Shown: positions 24,401-36,400 of the stretch, in pieces
Position numbering within the stretch: the stretch's first letter is position 1
Layout: the number at the start of each line of letters is the position of its first letter
Assembly (NCBI GenBank): GCA_958295665.1
Contig: OY282558.1
Coordinates: 327,209,106-327,273,105 of the forward strand
DNA from: Tipula vernalis
Taxonomy: Eukaryota; Arthropoda; Insecta; Diptera; Tipulidae
Direction of reading: 5' to 3'
Length of the DNA stretch: 64,000 bases
The notes under the pieces: generated by a model
Told to the model about the DNA's origin: nothing
What the model saw: the letters and a program-made list of their open reading frames with translations, nothing else
Databases searched by the model: none
Program-made: the position numbers and the translations under genes

Positions 24401-27400
24401 TACTTTCAATTTCAATTGAATAAATAAATGTTTATTATATTTAAACACGAATCCCAAAATATATTAAAAATTTCAACTTTCATATTACGTTTGTTATTTT
24501 TGTTTATTTAACTCGAAACAAATAACAAGATATCCGCCCGTCAAACAACAGTCAAAAATATCATCATATGATCAAACAATCAGCTTAAAATTTGATTCTT
24601 TATATTGACTCATTGAGGATGAGGAGAAATTTGTTTGTTAAACAAAGGAATTAAAGTACTTCTGTTGATAAGTACTTAGATGTTGTGACTGTTACTTTTT
24701 TTGGCTGAAGTTTTTTTTTTTTGGAAATATTTACTGATCGAAAGTTTAGTGATTTTTGCAATGTCATTCATTTGTTCGGAAAACATACTATATGCTAATA
24801 AAGAGAAACTGGAAATTACTTAAGAATTATTCCATATTTAACGAAATTCAAAAGTATTAACAGGTTATTACGGTTTTTGTGCTTTATAGTTTTATGTGCT
24901 CATGTCGAAATGCACGATTTTAATTTTTTATTATTCCACGAACTAATTTCAAGCGATAATTACCTGCGCTGACGGGTACTTAAATGACATTTATGTAAGA
25001 ATAATTGGTTGAATTTCAATCTTTTTTTTTTTTACAGCGTGTTGTAAATAAATGCTGATACTTAAAATTTAAGATGTATGTAAATTGCTATTTGCGGTTT
25101 ATAATTCAAACATATAATTACATGTATACTAATGTCATTCCATTAAAATTTGATTATCACATTAATTATTGAATAATTACAGTAATTTTTAATAGAGATC
25201 AGAACGTTTTCCGTGTATGTAGTTGTTTAAGGGTAGACATCAAAATTCCCATTTTATTTGCAATGTAAATTCCGTGTAATATAAGTAATCGCGGTTATTT
25301 GGAAACGCTATATTCCTATTTAATTATTCCACAAATATAGGTTAGCAGGTAAAAGCTACGCCCTCAAAAATGGGAATATTTGTCCTTTATTCTTAAAAAT
25401 GCATTTTTTTTTTTCATTCAACATAAGATTGGGTCATAAGGTCAAAATACTTACATTTTAAAAATATAGCGACAGTTGCCACCACGATTTGTGAAAAGGT
25501 GTTGTGCGTATGTTGCGTGCGAGTTGATGAAACCAGCTACATGGAAAAAATACTTATTATCAACGATTCAAGAAGATTTGAAACCCTAGCTAAGTAATTT
25601 ATTTCACAATGTGGACTTGAAATTTGTTTGATTTGAAGGTTACCCTACGATTTCTTGTTGGAAGAAGTATTCTAAGGGTGTGCGCCTAGTCTGACTAATT
25701 CAGATTGAACTATTTTTTTCTTGAATAGCGGACACTAATTTGGTTTGTTTGTTTGTTTCTGTCTCTGCAATCTTTTCTATGGCTCAACGCACGTCCAACT
25801 CTTTCGCAGTTCCCTTTTAACGTCCACATTGCATTGCTTCACGCCACCTTTTAGTACCGACATGAAAGGTGGGTCGGCCCATGAATTCTGCACTCTCAAC
25901 AGGGGATCATAGTTGTGTTCATCTTCATCACTAATTTAGTTTAGAATAGTCTGTATTTAGTTTGACCAGGCACACCCGAAACATAAGAAAATATGATTAA
26001 GTGGAGAATATTTTTTTCTAAATATAAATAATTATTTCTTCAGCTAATATACATCTTTTAATTTAGAGAAACATTCTCAAAAAGGGTTGTGCTTATATCT
26101 TAAATATAACGAAATTCCTTAAATGCTTGGTACCTCTTAAAATTAAAAATGTTGGAAAAGTTGACGGACAGTTGTACATATATAAGTATCTAATATAAGT
26201 GTGTAATTTATGATAATTTTTTACAGTATAATAAAAAAAAATTAGTTATTTTTAAAAGTAATTTAATTGAAAAAACTTTTCCTTATATACGGGTTGTTTG
26301 GTGCAGCGGCCCAAAGGAGGGCGTTACGTTTACTGTTGTATGGTTCTATCAAATTCAAAATTCGTCACAAATAACATCTACTTGTCTTTTTATTAAGGGG
26401 TTATATACAGTTGTAGCGGGCGAAATGACGACATTTTCTCGTTTTTTTTTCGACAGCATAACAAATATTTATTTAAAAACTGTTAACAATATCGATTAGT
26501 ACAAGTTTTGGGGTACTTGTTAAATTTTTTTCATAGAAAAATATTTGAAAATGGCGGAACTATAGCTGTATTCCAGGAGCGCTTTTTTTTGGCATCAATT
26601 GCAGTGGACATGATAACTCGGGAACGGATAATCTGGAATTAGAATTTCAAAAAAAATTCGTTATTGTCTAGTTAGTCGCCGAACGAAGAAGTTTATTTTT
26701 TCAAGATGAAAATTTTCGATTTTTTGCTCTAAAAAAATTGTTTTTTTCGAACAATGCTTCGGTTAGCGATTAAGGTACTTTAAAAAGGACAGACACGATT
26801 CTGGGATAATCGCATTTAAAATTATGCGTTTAAATATTTTTCTTTGAAAAAACTTTAACAAGTACTTCAAAACATGTACTAATCGATGGTTAACAGCTTT
26901 TAAATAATTATTTATTATGATGTAGGAAACAAAAATTGAGAAAATATTGTCATTGTTGGACTTAAAATTTAAAAATCATTTTTTAATAAAAATTAATCTT
27001 TATTTAAAAATCATAAATCTTGCTCAAATTGTTGACCTCCGTTGTGTATGGTCGCGCGACACCTTCTCCTTATTTCCACTGTAGTGGTGCGTAAACACAT
27101 TTCGTCTTTAATTTTGACGAAACATAGATTGAACTTCCGTGATATATACCATTGCTTTGGCCCGTCCCGAGACGTAAAAATCTAACGGTCTGGGGAACGT
27201 GAGGACAACCGTCATTTTGAAAAACAAAAGGTTTGATTTCATTGAAAATTGCCAGATGTGCTACCAATTTGAGCAAGTCATTTTGTAAAAATTCAAGGTA
27301 GTTATCCCCGTTAAGATGCTCAGGTAAGAAGTGTGGTCCAATCACATGTTTTGCAATTAGTCCTGCCTAAACGTTAGCACTAAATCTTCTCTGGAACGAT

Positions 27401-30400
27401 CTCGCTCTTTTGGCACGTGGTTTCTGATCTTTCGTCGACCAGTGGTGAAGGTTGTGTAAATTAAGAATTCCCTCTTTAGTAAATTTGGACTCATCTGTAC
27501 AGAGAATACTTTTCAAAAAGTGGGGATAATCCACATTTGTGTGCAATAAAAGACGATAAAACTGGACACGGTTGTTAAAGTCATGATTGTCCAGACCTGC
27601 AACAAATAAAATACATACACGTAAGACTGTATTACTTGCTGCAGTGAAGCGAGAAGGAGTTCGTACCCACGCCAAATATGTCTTTTGTTAGCTCGTACGG
27701 GTTGTAAGTCTGTTCAAAAATTATCGACCTTGCACTGGAGTGTAATGGAAAGGATATTTATTATTTTGGCGAATTACGCTCCACACTTTCCAGATGGAAA
27801 TGGGGTTCCTCTTCAAACAGTGCTAGAATCTATTCATCGACAGCAACATTATAACGCGTTACATACCCTCTTGGTTCATTAAAATTTAAGTTACTGTTCT
27901 TGCGTAAGCGTCAATAATCGTCGATAACAATGACTTTTAATAACAGGGAGAAAATCAATTTCGTATAGTGGTTCTTTTTTTAATAACTTTTCAGCTGAAT
28001 ATTGTTGTTAAGAAAAAAACCGACGAAGAAGCTATTCAAAATCGGTTTTCTACAGTATTATTAAAAATCATTGACACTATAAGGAAAAAAGTGTTTTCAA
28101 TTAAATTACATTTAAAAATAACTAAGTTGTTTTTATTATAAAATTTCTTAGTGGAAAAAAATAAACCCAAGACAAAACAAAATGGATATCCGCCATTATA
28201 ACCAATATCGTCACCTCAGTACTTAAGACAAACGACAAAAACTTGAAAAAGCCGAAATTTAAAATTTTGAAAATTGCATATGTTACACAAAAGGTTTTCT
28301 TTTAATTTTTTATTTGTATGGTATGTACTATCAGTATTTTAGTTTTTCACATATTATTATTATTTATGGTACGAACTTGATTATAGAACTTTAATGAATC
28401 AATATTATTAGAGAAATATTAAAAAGCCGAAAAAATCAATTGATTACAGACAGACAATTTAAGTTCTTAATAAATATTCGTGTGGGCATAACACACACAC
28501 ACACACGAATATAATTCACTATGTCAGTACGTTCTGGCCAGATACTTGATGTGAATGGCGAGAGTTGTATTTTTGTAGTTTGGTCGTAGCTACCTGATAA
28601 GTAGACCAACTTTTCTGTAAGAAACCAAACTACCAACACAATAACTCATGGAGGGTTCTCATTTTTGAAGAATATTACATTGGTATAACTTTTGGCCCTT
28701 GGAGTAAAGTGCGGGGAGGGGATAATGATATTTCTACTTTTTTCAGTAAATATGTTGTGAGGGATTGGCCTGTTTATTTTTTCTGATTTACCAAATCAAA
28801 AATATTCTAAATGTCACGAACAATTAATATATTTGTCTATAAAAAGCCTAAAGAATCAATGGATTTTCTCGTAATTTAATTTTTTAAATTGTTTTAATAA
28901 TGTTACTGAATTATAAATAGTAATGCCATGCAAGGGCCGCTCGATAGCGCTATGTATATTAACTCGATTTTAGTGTTGTACGACTCAACTACCTAACCAT
29001 AGAATAATTTAACTAACCATTGGAAGATCTTGAACGACTGTATCAAGAATTTTATACAGAGCGCTTGTCCGATTTAAATTGCAATGTCCTATTAAATTGT
29101 AAACTGCAAATTTCCCTGTATAATAGAAGCTTAAATTTTCAGTTTTTGGCAAGGCAAATTTATTTTCCAGGTCGTATCTTATTATATCTGCCGCAGTACC
29201 ATCTGTATTTTTTCGATCATTATCTCATTCATCATAGTTCAAAAAATAATTAAATGTAAACTCTCGCTTTTTATCGGATCCTTTTTCGACTTCCGCTTGA
29301 CTGGTATCTTTTTCACAAATTGGCATAGTAAAAGTTCTTAGATTTAAAGTCGAGTTTCCAAAATGCATCATAGATATTTTGTCTTTCGAAAGCATCAAAT
29401 ATACTGTGGTGCAGAACTATAGATGCATTTCTTTTCAACACACTCTTGGTTTCCGAGAAAGATTGAGATGAAGCCAATGGTGCAGTATAAAAGGGCATAG
29501 AAAAACAACGAAATTTACAAAGGAAATTGGAAAATGTATTCATTTTATTCACCGTTATAATTCAATGTTTTGTTTTCTAGTGGTGCACAACTATAGACTC
29601 ACTTTAATAAGTAACAAAAAAATAAATTCACTTTAATTAAAAATAAACGAAAATTAATAATGAGAAGGGTCCTCCTTTGCTCTGAATAAGCTCAAATATC
29701 CTGTTCGGCATATTCTCAACTAAGCTTACTCGAACATCTTCACCAATTGACTCCCAAGCTTCAATCACGGCCATTTTTAACTCCGAAACGTTTTCATATT
29801 GCTTGTTTTCAGCAAATAGTTTTCGAACCAAGATTCCCCAGATGTTTTCAATTGGGTTTTGGTCTGGTGAACAGGCTGGCCATTGCAATACCTCAACATT
29901 ATGCGTTTCTAGCCATGAGCGACTCTCATTGCTCTTGTGCACGAAAGCGTTATCTTGCTGAAAAGTTAAATTTTCTGTCCTGTGCGTCTCTAAATATGGA
30001 AGGAGATTGGTTCTCAATAATGTTGTATATTCTCCGGAGTTCATGCGGGTGGATGGGAAAGCTAACTCTAGCATTCCATCGATCCAAAAAGCTCCCCAAA
30101 CCATCAAGTAACCGCCACCGAAATTTCTCTTAGTAAAATAGTGTGGTTTTTGAAAAAATAATCTAAACATTTTTTTGTTTTAAAGAAATTTAGATTATTA
30201 AAAGAAATATAATTTTCAAATTGCAAAAAATGATTTACCTTTTTCCAGTCCGTGCTCATATTTTTTCGTCCGAATTCGAGGCGGGCTTCTTTATGACGAG
30301 GCAATAATCTCGGCATAAACTTAAGCTTTTGCCGAACAAGGTATGGAGTTTGTTTTAAAACCCGATTCACGGTCCAACGAGATACATTTAAGTGACATTC

Positions 30401-33400
30401 TCGTGCTATTTGGGCTCCGCTTTTCATTGAATTACTGGCATTTTTAATAATTTTTTGCTTATCACGATTCGAAAGCGTTTCTTTTGGTCCTCCTTTCTTA
30501 TTTTATCCGTAATTAGCCGGATCTTTTAAAAATGTGCGGACTACTTTGTCGGACCGCTTCAATCTCCGAGAAATTTCCGGAATACCTTCTTCCCAAAAAG
30601 CACAAATTTTGCCTTTTTCTATATCGGTTAAATAACAACCACGCGGCATTGCAAGGAGTAATAACAAAAATAAATCCACAAACCTTAACTTTGAAATAAT
30701 TAGAAGATACTAAACAATGCGTCTATTGTTATGCACCAGCAAACAAAACAAAAATTCATTATAACGGTATGTCTAAAAATAAAATTTCGTTATAACGGTA
30801 CATAAGTTAGTGATTTTCTATGCTCACTTAGATTTTACGTATTATACTTTTTATCTTTCCTCGGATGTAGTAAATGCATTGAAATCAAGGTGTGTCTATA
30901 TATAGTTCTGCACTACAGTGTATGTTACACCGAAATATGCAAGAACACTTTATTTGTTTAACTGACCTTGCGGAGCGTAAAATTCCATTTACATCAACAT
31001 TGGGCTTTCCTTTTTGTTGGTTAACGTTTCTAACATTACGTTTCCAACCTCCTACATTATTTTTTTTCACTTCCGAGATGGCTCCGTATTTTCTATTGCA
31101 GAAGCAGCGTTGACGGGCATAGATAGATAGCTCAACTTGGATTGCAGGGGCAATGTGACTTAATAAAATTGTTGATGGTATATTATCATGTTGAGCGTTC
31201 ACACGATTTTTAACATTATTTTTAAAGACGTTTTTCTGAAACTGTTTTCCAGCTGAGGTACCTGTACTGCTGTTTGTTTGTCTCAAGGATACTACGGTTT
31301 ATTTTATTTTCGATAGGGGCAGGATTCTGTTCATACTTTAAAACTGCTAATTCTAATCACATTTGGCTCTAGTTTTTAAACAATCTACCAGATGACAGAT
31401 ACTTTGCGTTAAAAGACGAGTAGTTTTCATCGTATAGCTAGCCTATACAAGAACGCAAAACTCCGGGCAAAATTAAAATTAGCACACCTCTATATGATGT
31501 GCAATAGACTGTCATCGCTTTGTTTCAGAGAAAAAAGTATTTTTTTAAAATGTTTAGCAAAATATTCTGAAACTGAGAAAGGCGGTTTCTTAGTTTCAGA
31601 ATTTGTTTTCTTTTTAACGAGAAATATAATTCTTATAATTGTAGCGATTCACTCATTCAGGTCGCTTATTTCGTCTTAACCACAATTATTCGAATTAATG
31701 TAACACATTTTGACGGTTAAATATAATTGTACCTGAACAACTCTTCTCGTTTTAGTATTGACACCTAGCTCCAGGATATTTGACTCACTAATATATCCTC
31801 GGGTTTGAATCTGTACTCACCAAATAAATGTATTCCCCATAAGCCGTGTTTTTTTATTCGCTCCCAATAGCTGCTATCGAGAGCCATCATTTTTTTACGC
31901 CTAAATTTAAATTTGATGCGCTATTTATTGGTTATTGGTAAACTAAACTTATTTAACATCAAACTATCATTTTTAATTCAATTGTTTACCAAAAACTTCA
32001 TATAAAAAATATTTGGCTCTACCTATTTATACGGAGCGCTATCGGGAGCCACATTTTATATGACGGCTCTCGATAGCAGCTATCCGGAGCGAATAAAAAA
32101 ACGCAGCTATATTAGTACAATTCACTATTTTGTATTAAATAAATGTCTTGGTTACATTTAGTACAACAACCAAAGTTCCTCACCAGCACTAACGCATATA
32201 GGAAATGGTACATTTTACTTTTTACTTCAGTGCGTCACTCGTCAACAAAATATTTTCTGTCTATATATTTTATCTGGGTCTCAAAAAGATACACACTCAC
32301 CAATTAGTACACACAACAAAAAAAAAAACATTCTCGTTTCATTTTTTACAGACGACGCTTCGTCGTCCAACACAAAAAATTTCTAATAACGCGAATTTAA
32401 ACCAATAAATAATTTTTATAAACAATTTCTATATATAATATCCATCGCGATAATTAACTTAATAATCGTGCTGATGGAAATTAGTCCCCATAACATTTGT
32501 GAATTCCGGCTAAAATTAAATCAATAAATTCGAATGTGAATTGTATGACCATTGTTAACAATTGTGTGTTAATTTTTACAAGGAGACAGCAAGTGCTAAC
32601 ATATTATATTTTAGTTTTGGTATAAGAACCGATTTATATAACGCTACAACCCAAATTAATATACAGGTGGACAACCAAAGGGTTATAAAATAATAAAATA
32701 ATGTTTCTGTGAAGATGCATATTCTTAATGACCCTAAGATTATGAGTAGATTAATTTTATTTTTTATTGACCGTTGCAAATTGAAATAATTTTGATATTA
32801 ATTCATGGAAGTACATTGTATATTTCCAGAGCCTTCTAGAGTATAGAGCCATAATCTTAATGACGTATTTTTTAGAAGCTTTTTTATTGGTATAACTTTT
32901 CACTGATTTCCATAGGAATCCATAGTAAAAATGGTGTTTTTTAGCTTCAAGTTTTTCAATGAAAAAAGCAAAAATATTATAAAATGTTTTCTACATATCT
33001 TTAAGAACAATATACAAGAAGGTCATATTGGTATTAAGTAAATATTAATTGCAGAAATATTAAAATTAAATTATTTCTAAAATAAATTTATTCGAACTTT
33101 CATTTTGAAAAATACATCAAAGTTGGCTGTGACAAATTAAAATAATACTTGCTAAATTTATCTTTAGTTTTACTAGTGAACGTAAGATGTCTAAAATGGT
33201 AAAAGAAAAATAAGAAAAAAAATTATTTAATCGCAAAATTATCACACGTTCCTACATTTTGTGAATTTGTTTTGCTTTTCCTACAATTTTTGAACTTGAA
33301 ATTTCCCCAGGTGGTAATTTTTGGCACGATTTTTCTAAATTTTGACGGCCATCACTGCCATCTATGTAATATGTATTGACTTAAATGACCAAACGAATCG

Positions 33401-36400
33401 TAGTAAGCTTTTATTTTAATTTGACCAGAATGCTGTTGTTATGAATTTTTTTTAATATTTTGGTTTAAATAAATCAATTATTACAAGAAAATGAAAACGA
33501 TTTACTTAAACGATATTCATATATGCTGAAATTCAAACATTTATGAAAGTATTTCAGAAATCATAATTAAGAATTTGTATCGTTTTCATTTAAAAATTTG
33601 TCTTAGGAAAAAAAGTGATTTCCCATATGTTTTGTGTGTTTTACTATGAAAAGTTTCGTTTTTTCCTCGTTTCTAATTCCCTTATAAAAGCTCAGATTTT
33701 TTGATTATGGCTCTATAAAATACAGGGTGCTCTGATATTTCTCAACAAGCTGTGACTAAATTCAAATTGTTTCTATTCCGAAACCTATAACCCTCAATTC
33801 CCGACAATAACGACCACAAAACTCAAAAAAACCTTGGTTGAAATTCGTGAAAAAACCCATTCAAATTGAAAAAGACCGAAAAGGTTCAGACCGAAACTAT
33901 GTAAACATTTTTGTTGTCTACAGAGCTAGTTGAATGAAGAGAAATAAAATAATCTTGAAACCAATTAAAATAAAAGTTTTTAATTTGTTTGTATATTTCT
34001 ATTGCTCATGGGTAGCTTTTCATCGAAATTGGTTAAAAATACCCAAATTCCATCTTAATTGGCCATATGCCAGGAATTCATCTAAATATCGTTTTAGAAT
34101 CCCATTTCCATAGGATATGTTGAATTTCACCAAAATCGGCAATTGTGCAAGTCTCATCCCATTGGCCTTATTCCAGAATTTCATATAAATTCATTTTATA
34201 AACCCATTTTCCCATTTCCCAAATTCCATCCTAACTAGCAATATTCCGGAAGTTTATCTAAATTCATTTTAGGAACCCATTTCCAACGTGCGCATGTCGA
34301 ATTTCATCAAATTATTTTGGTTATTTCTGTTAAGAATTTCTGTATCCATGTTCCATCCTAATTGGTTATTCTTTAGTTCACGAATTTCATCAAATTGTTT
34401 AAAATACCATTCTAATTGGCCATATTTAAGTATAACGAACTTCATCAAAATTGGTCCAGATTTATTCAAGTTCCATCCTGGTTAGCCATATTTCAGAAAT
34501 TCATCTAAATTTGTGTTAGAAACCGGGTCCAACTAGTTTAAAATATAACTTCCCCGTGCACTCCAGAAAGTGGAAATTTGGCACACGACTTTATCTCCTG
34601 AGATATTTTCAATTATGAAAGTTTGGCTGATGCTGGATTACCCCCTCTCATTCAATTTAACGTGAACAATGTCTATGTGATTCTACTTCTTTAAAGCTTT
34701 GCCTATCCCAAGCATTACATTTGATAAACAGGCGTTTAATCGAGAAGCCTACATAATCTCATTTATTGTGTATCACATAAAATGCGTAGGCGACTAGGTT
34801 AAATTCCAATGTGATGCGTAGGACAGGGAAAGGCCATTTTAGACTAATTTCCCTATGCCCAAACAACTTTTTCTCGGGTATATTTTCAACTATAAAAATT
34901 TGGCGGATTCTAGATTACTCCCTCCGTAAATTTGACATGAGCGGTTTCTGTAGGGTTCAACTTCTTTAAGGTGTGACTTCCCCGTACGAAGTAGAAAGTT
35001 GAAATTTGGCACAAAATGTTTTCTCCTGAGATATTTTCAACTATCAAAATTTGGGTCATTCTGTATTACACCTCTCATTCAATTTGACATGATCGATTTG
35101 TGTATTTCAACTTCTTTAAGGCAGATCAGTGAAACCCCTTAAAATATTTCAACGGTTCCAGTTTTGGTTCGATGTCTGTTTTTTATTTCACCTTCCGTAT
35201 GGTTCAGAGTATTATAAACATGAACCTGTTCCGATTCCAGTTCTCCAAAGGGCCCATTACATATTTTTTTAGCATGTTTTTAGTTCTTTCTCGTGAAAGT
35301 CTAATGTAGAGGGCCTGTTTATGGGTATGAATTAAATCCAGAACATCAATTTTTTTTTTTTAAATGAATTAATTTATCGCGGATTTAATTCAATTTTTAA
35401 AAAGTTGATCCGCGAATTCAATTCGCGCATTTCAACTTACCTAATTGGGTTTACGAAGCGACTATCTACGAAAGAACTAGAACAGCCATTGAAATAATTG
35501 GTTAGTGGTCCTTAATGGTTTTTACATTTATTTTATCGGCCGTTTCCGGTTCTTATTTTCTCAATAAGCTGCGATTATAGGGTTTCCAGCTCACAGTTCC
35601 GGTTCGTTTTCACAGCCCTGAATTAACATTATTTTCTTCTCAAAAGCTATAAGAGCCAGGATGGTTCATTGCTAATTGGAAATTTAAATATATTATCGGA
35701 TATAGGAGGATTGAGAGAAAATCGAGATACCCTTTTCAAAACTTTAGACGTTTATATAATGATGTATTTATATTTATTGATGGTTGTAATCGCCAGGTTC
35801 CCCCATGATTGTATATCAAAGAGAATTTTACAATTTACTTTCAAAAAACACAATTTTTAAATTTATTCTGTTTTATTTGTAATTTATATAGACGGCCAAA
35901 TTTCTTAAGGTCACACTTTTTAAAAATCTTCTAGAATCAAATTGTTTTCATTTTACATTAAATTTTTTTTGTAGTGTAATAAACATTTTTATGCAAATTT
36001 TCTAACCAATGTGCTAAATGTCTGATTTCAATTTTATTAGAATAAGATTTGCATTAACATTCTTGAGTGAACAAATTTTTAGCGTACTGCAAGGACATAA
36101 TATCACCAATATTCGAAATACCCATACTTGTTTTCAATAATTATAGACTATGTTGGTTTTGTTCAGAACCAAATATTCAATAAACCACCAAATTTAAATA
36201 AGTTAACGAACTTTATTAAATATACTTAAATCCAAAACAAACAATGCTAATTAAATATTTTCTATTCAATTTCAGGTCGTATTAGTCAACGTCGTTCATC
36301 TAAAAGATCCGGTGTGTCCGCTACCAACATCCGTATTAGCACAGTATTTAAAACAAAATTGTGGTCAACTGTCTTGTCTAAAGGTAAATCCAATTTAATT

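Larger units (their letters stand above)
29020..31286 (-). pseudogene. Insect multicopy protein of unknown function, split by a Tc1-type insertion
   Basis: The upstream half (31286-30921) ends with WKRNVRNVNQQKGKPNV, ARSVKQIKCSCIFRCN, the cysteine-bearing N-terminal block of a protein family abundant in insect genomes. The downstream half starts at 29401 with FDAFERQNIYDAFWKLDF and, after a TGA, continues in shifted frames with REFTFNYFLNYD and FYYTGKFAVYNLIGH, which fit the middle of the same family (LSFYYKRKL.VYN.. type). Removing the 29402-30920 insertion and one TA copy joins the halves in frame. The family is probably transposon-derived; its activity is unknown to me. The copy was already or later broken by the stop and frameshifts. 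The start and C-terminus are not defined. Confidence 0.6.
13412..36275 (+). other. 22.9-kb repeat-filled intron of the CGRRF1-like gene
   Basis: Bounded by GTAAGT at 13412 and TTCAATTTCAG at 36275. It holds most of the decayed elements listed separately. Stretches without any recognised feature include 13.4-14.5, 16.0-17.6, 18.1-19.4, 22.7-23.1, 23.4-26.4 and 31.3-31.8 kb. These are AT-rich sequence in which I see nothing beyond homopolymer runs. Confidence 0.7.

Noticed and set aside
29747..30133. 128-codon plus-strand frame
   Set aside because: It is a shadow of the Tc1/Tc3-type transposase on the minus strand.
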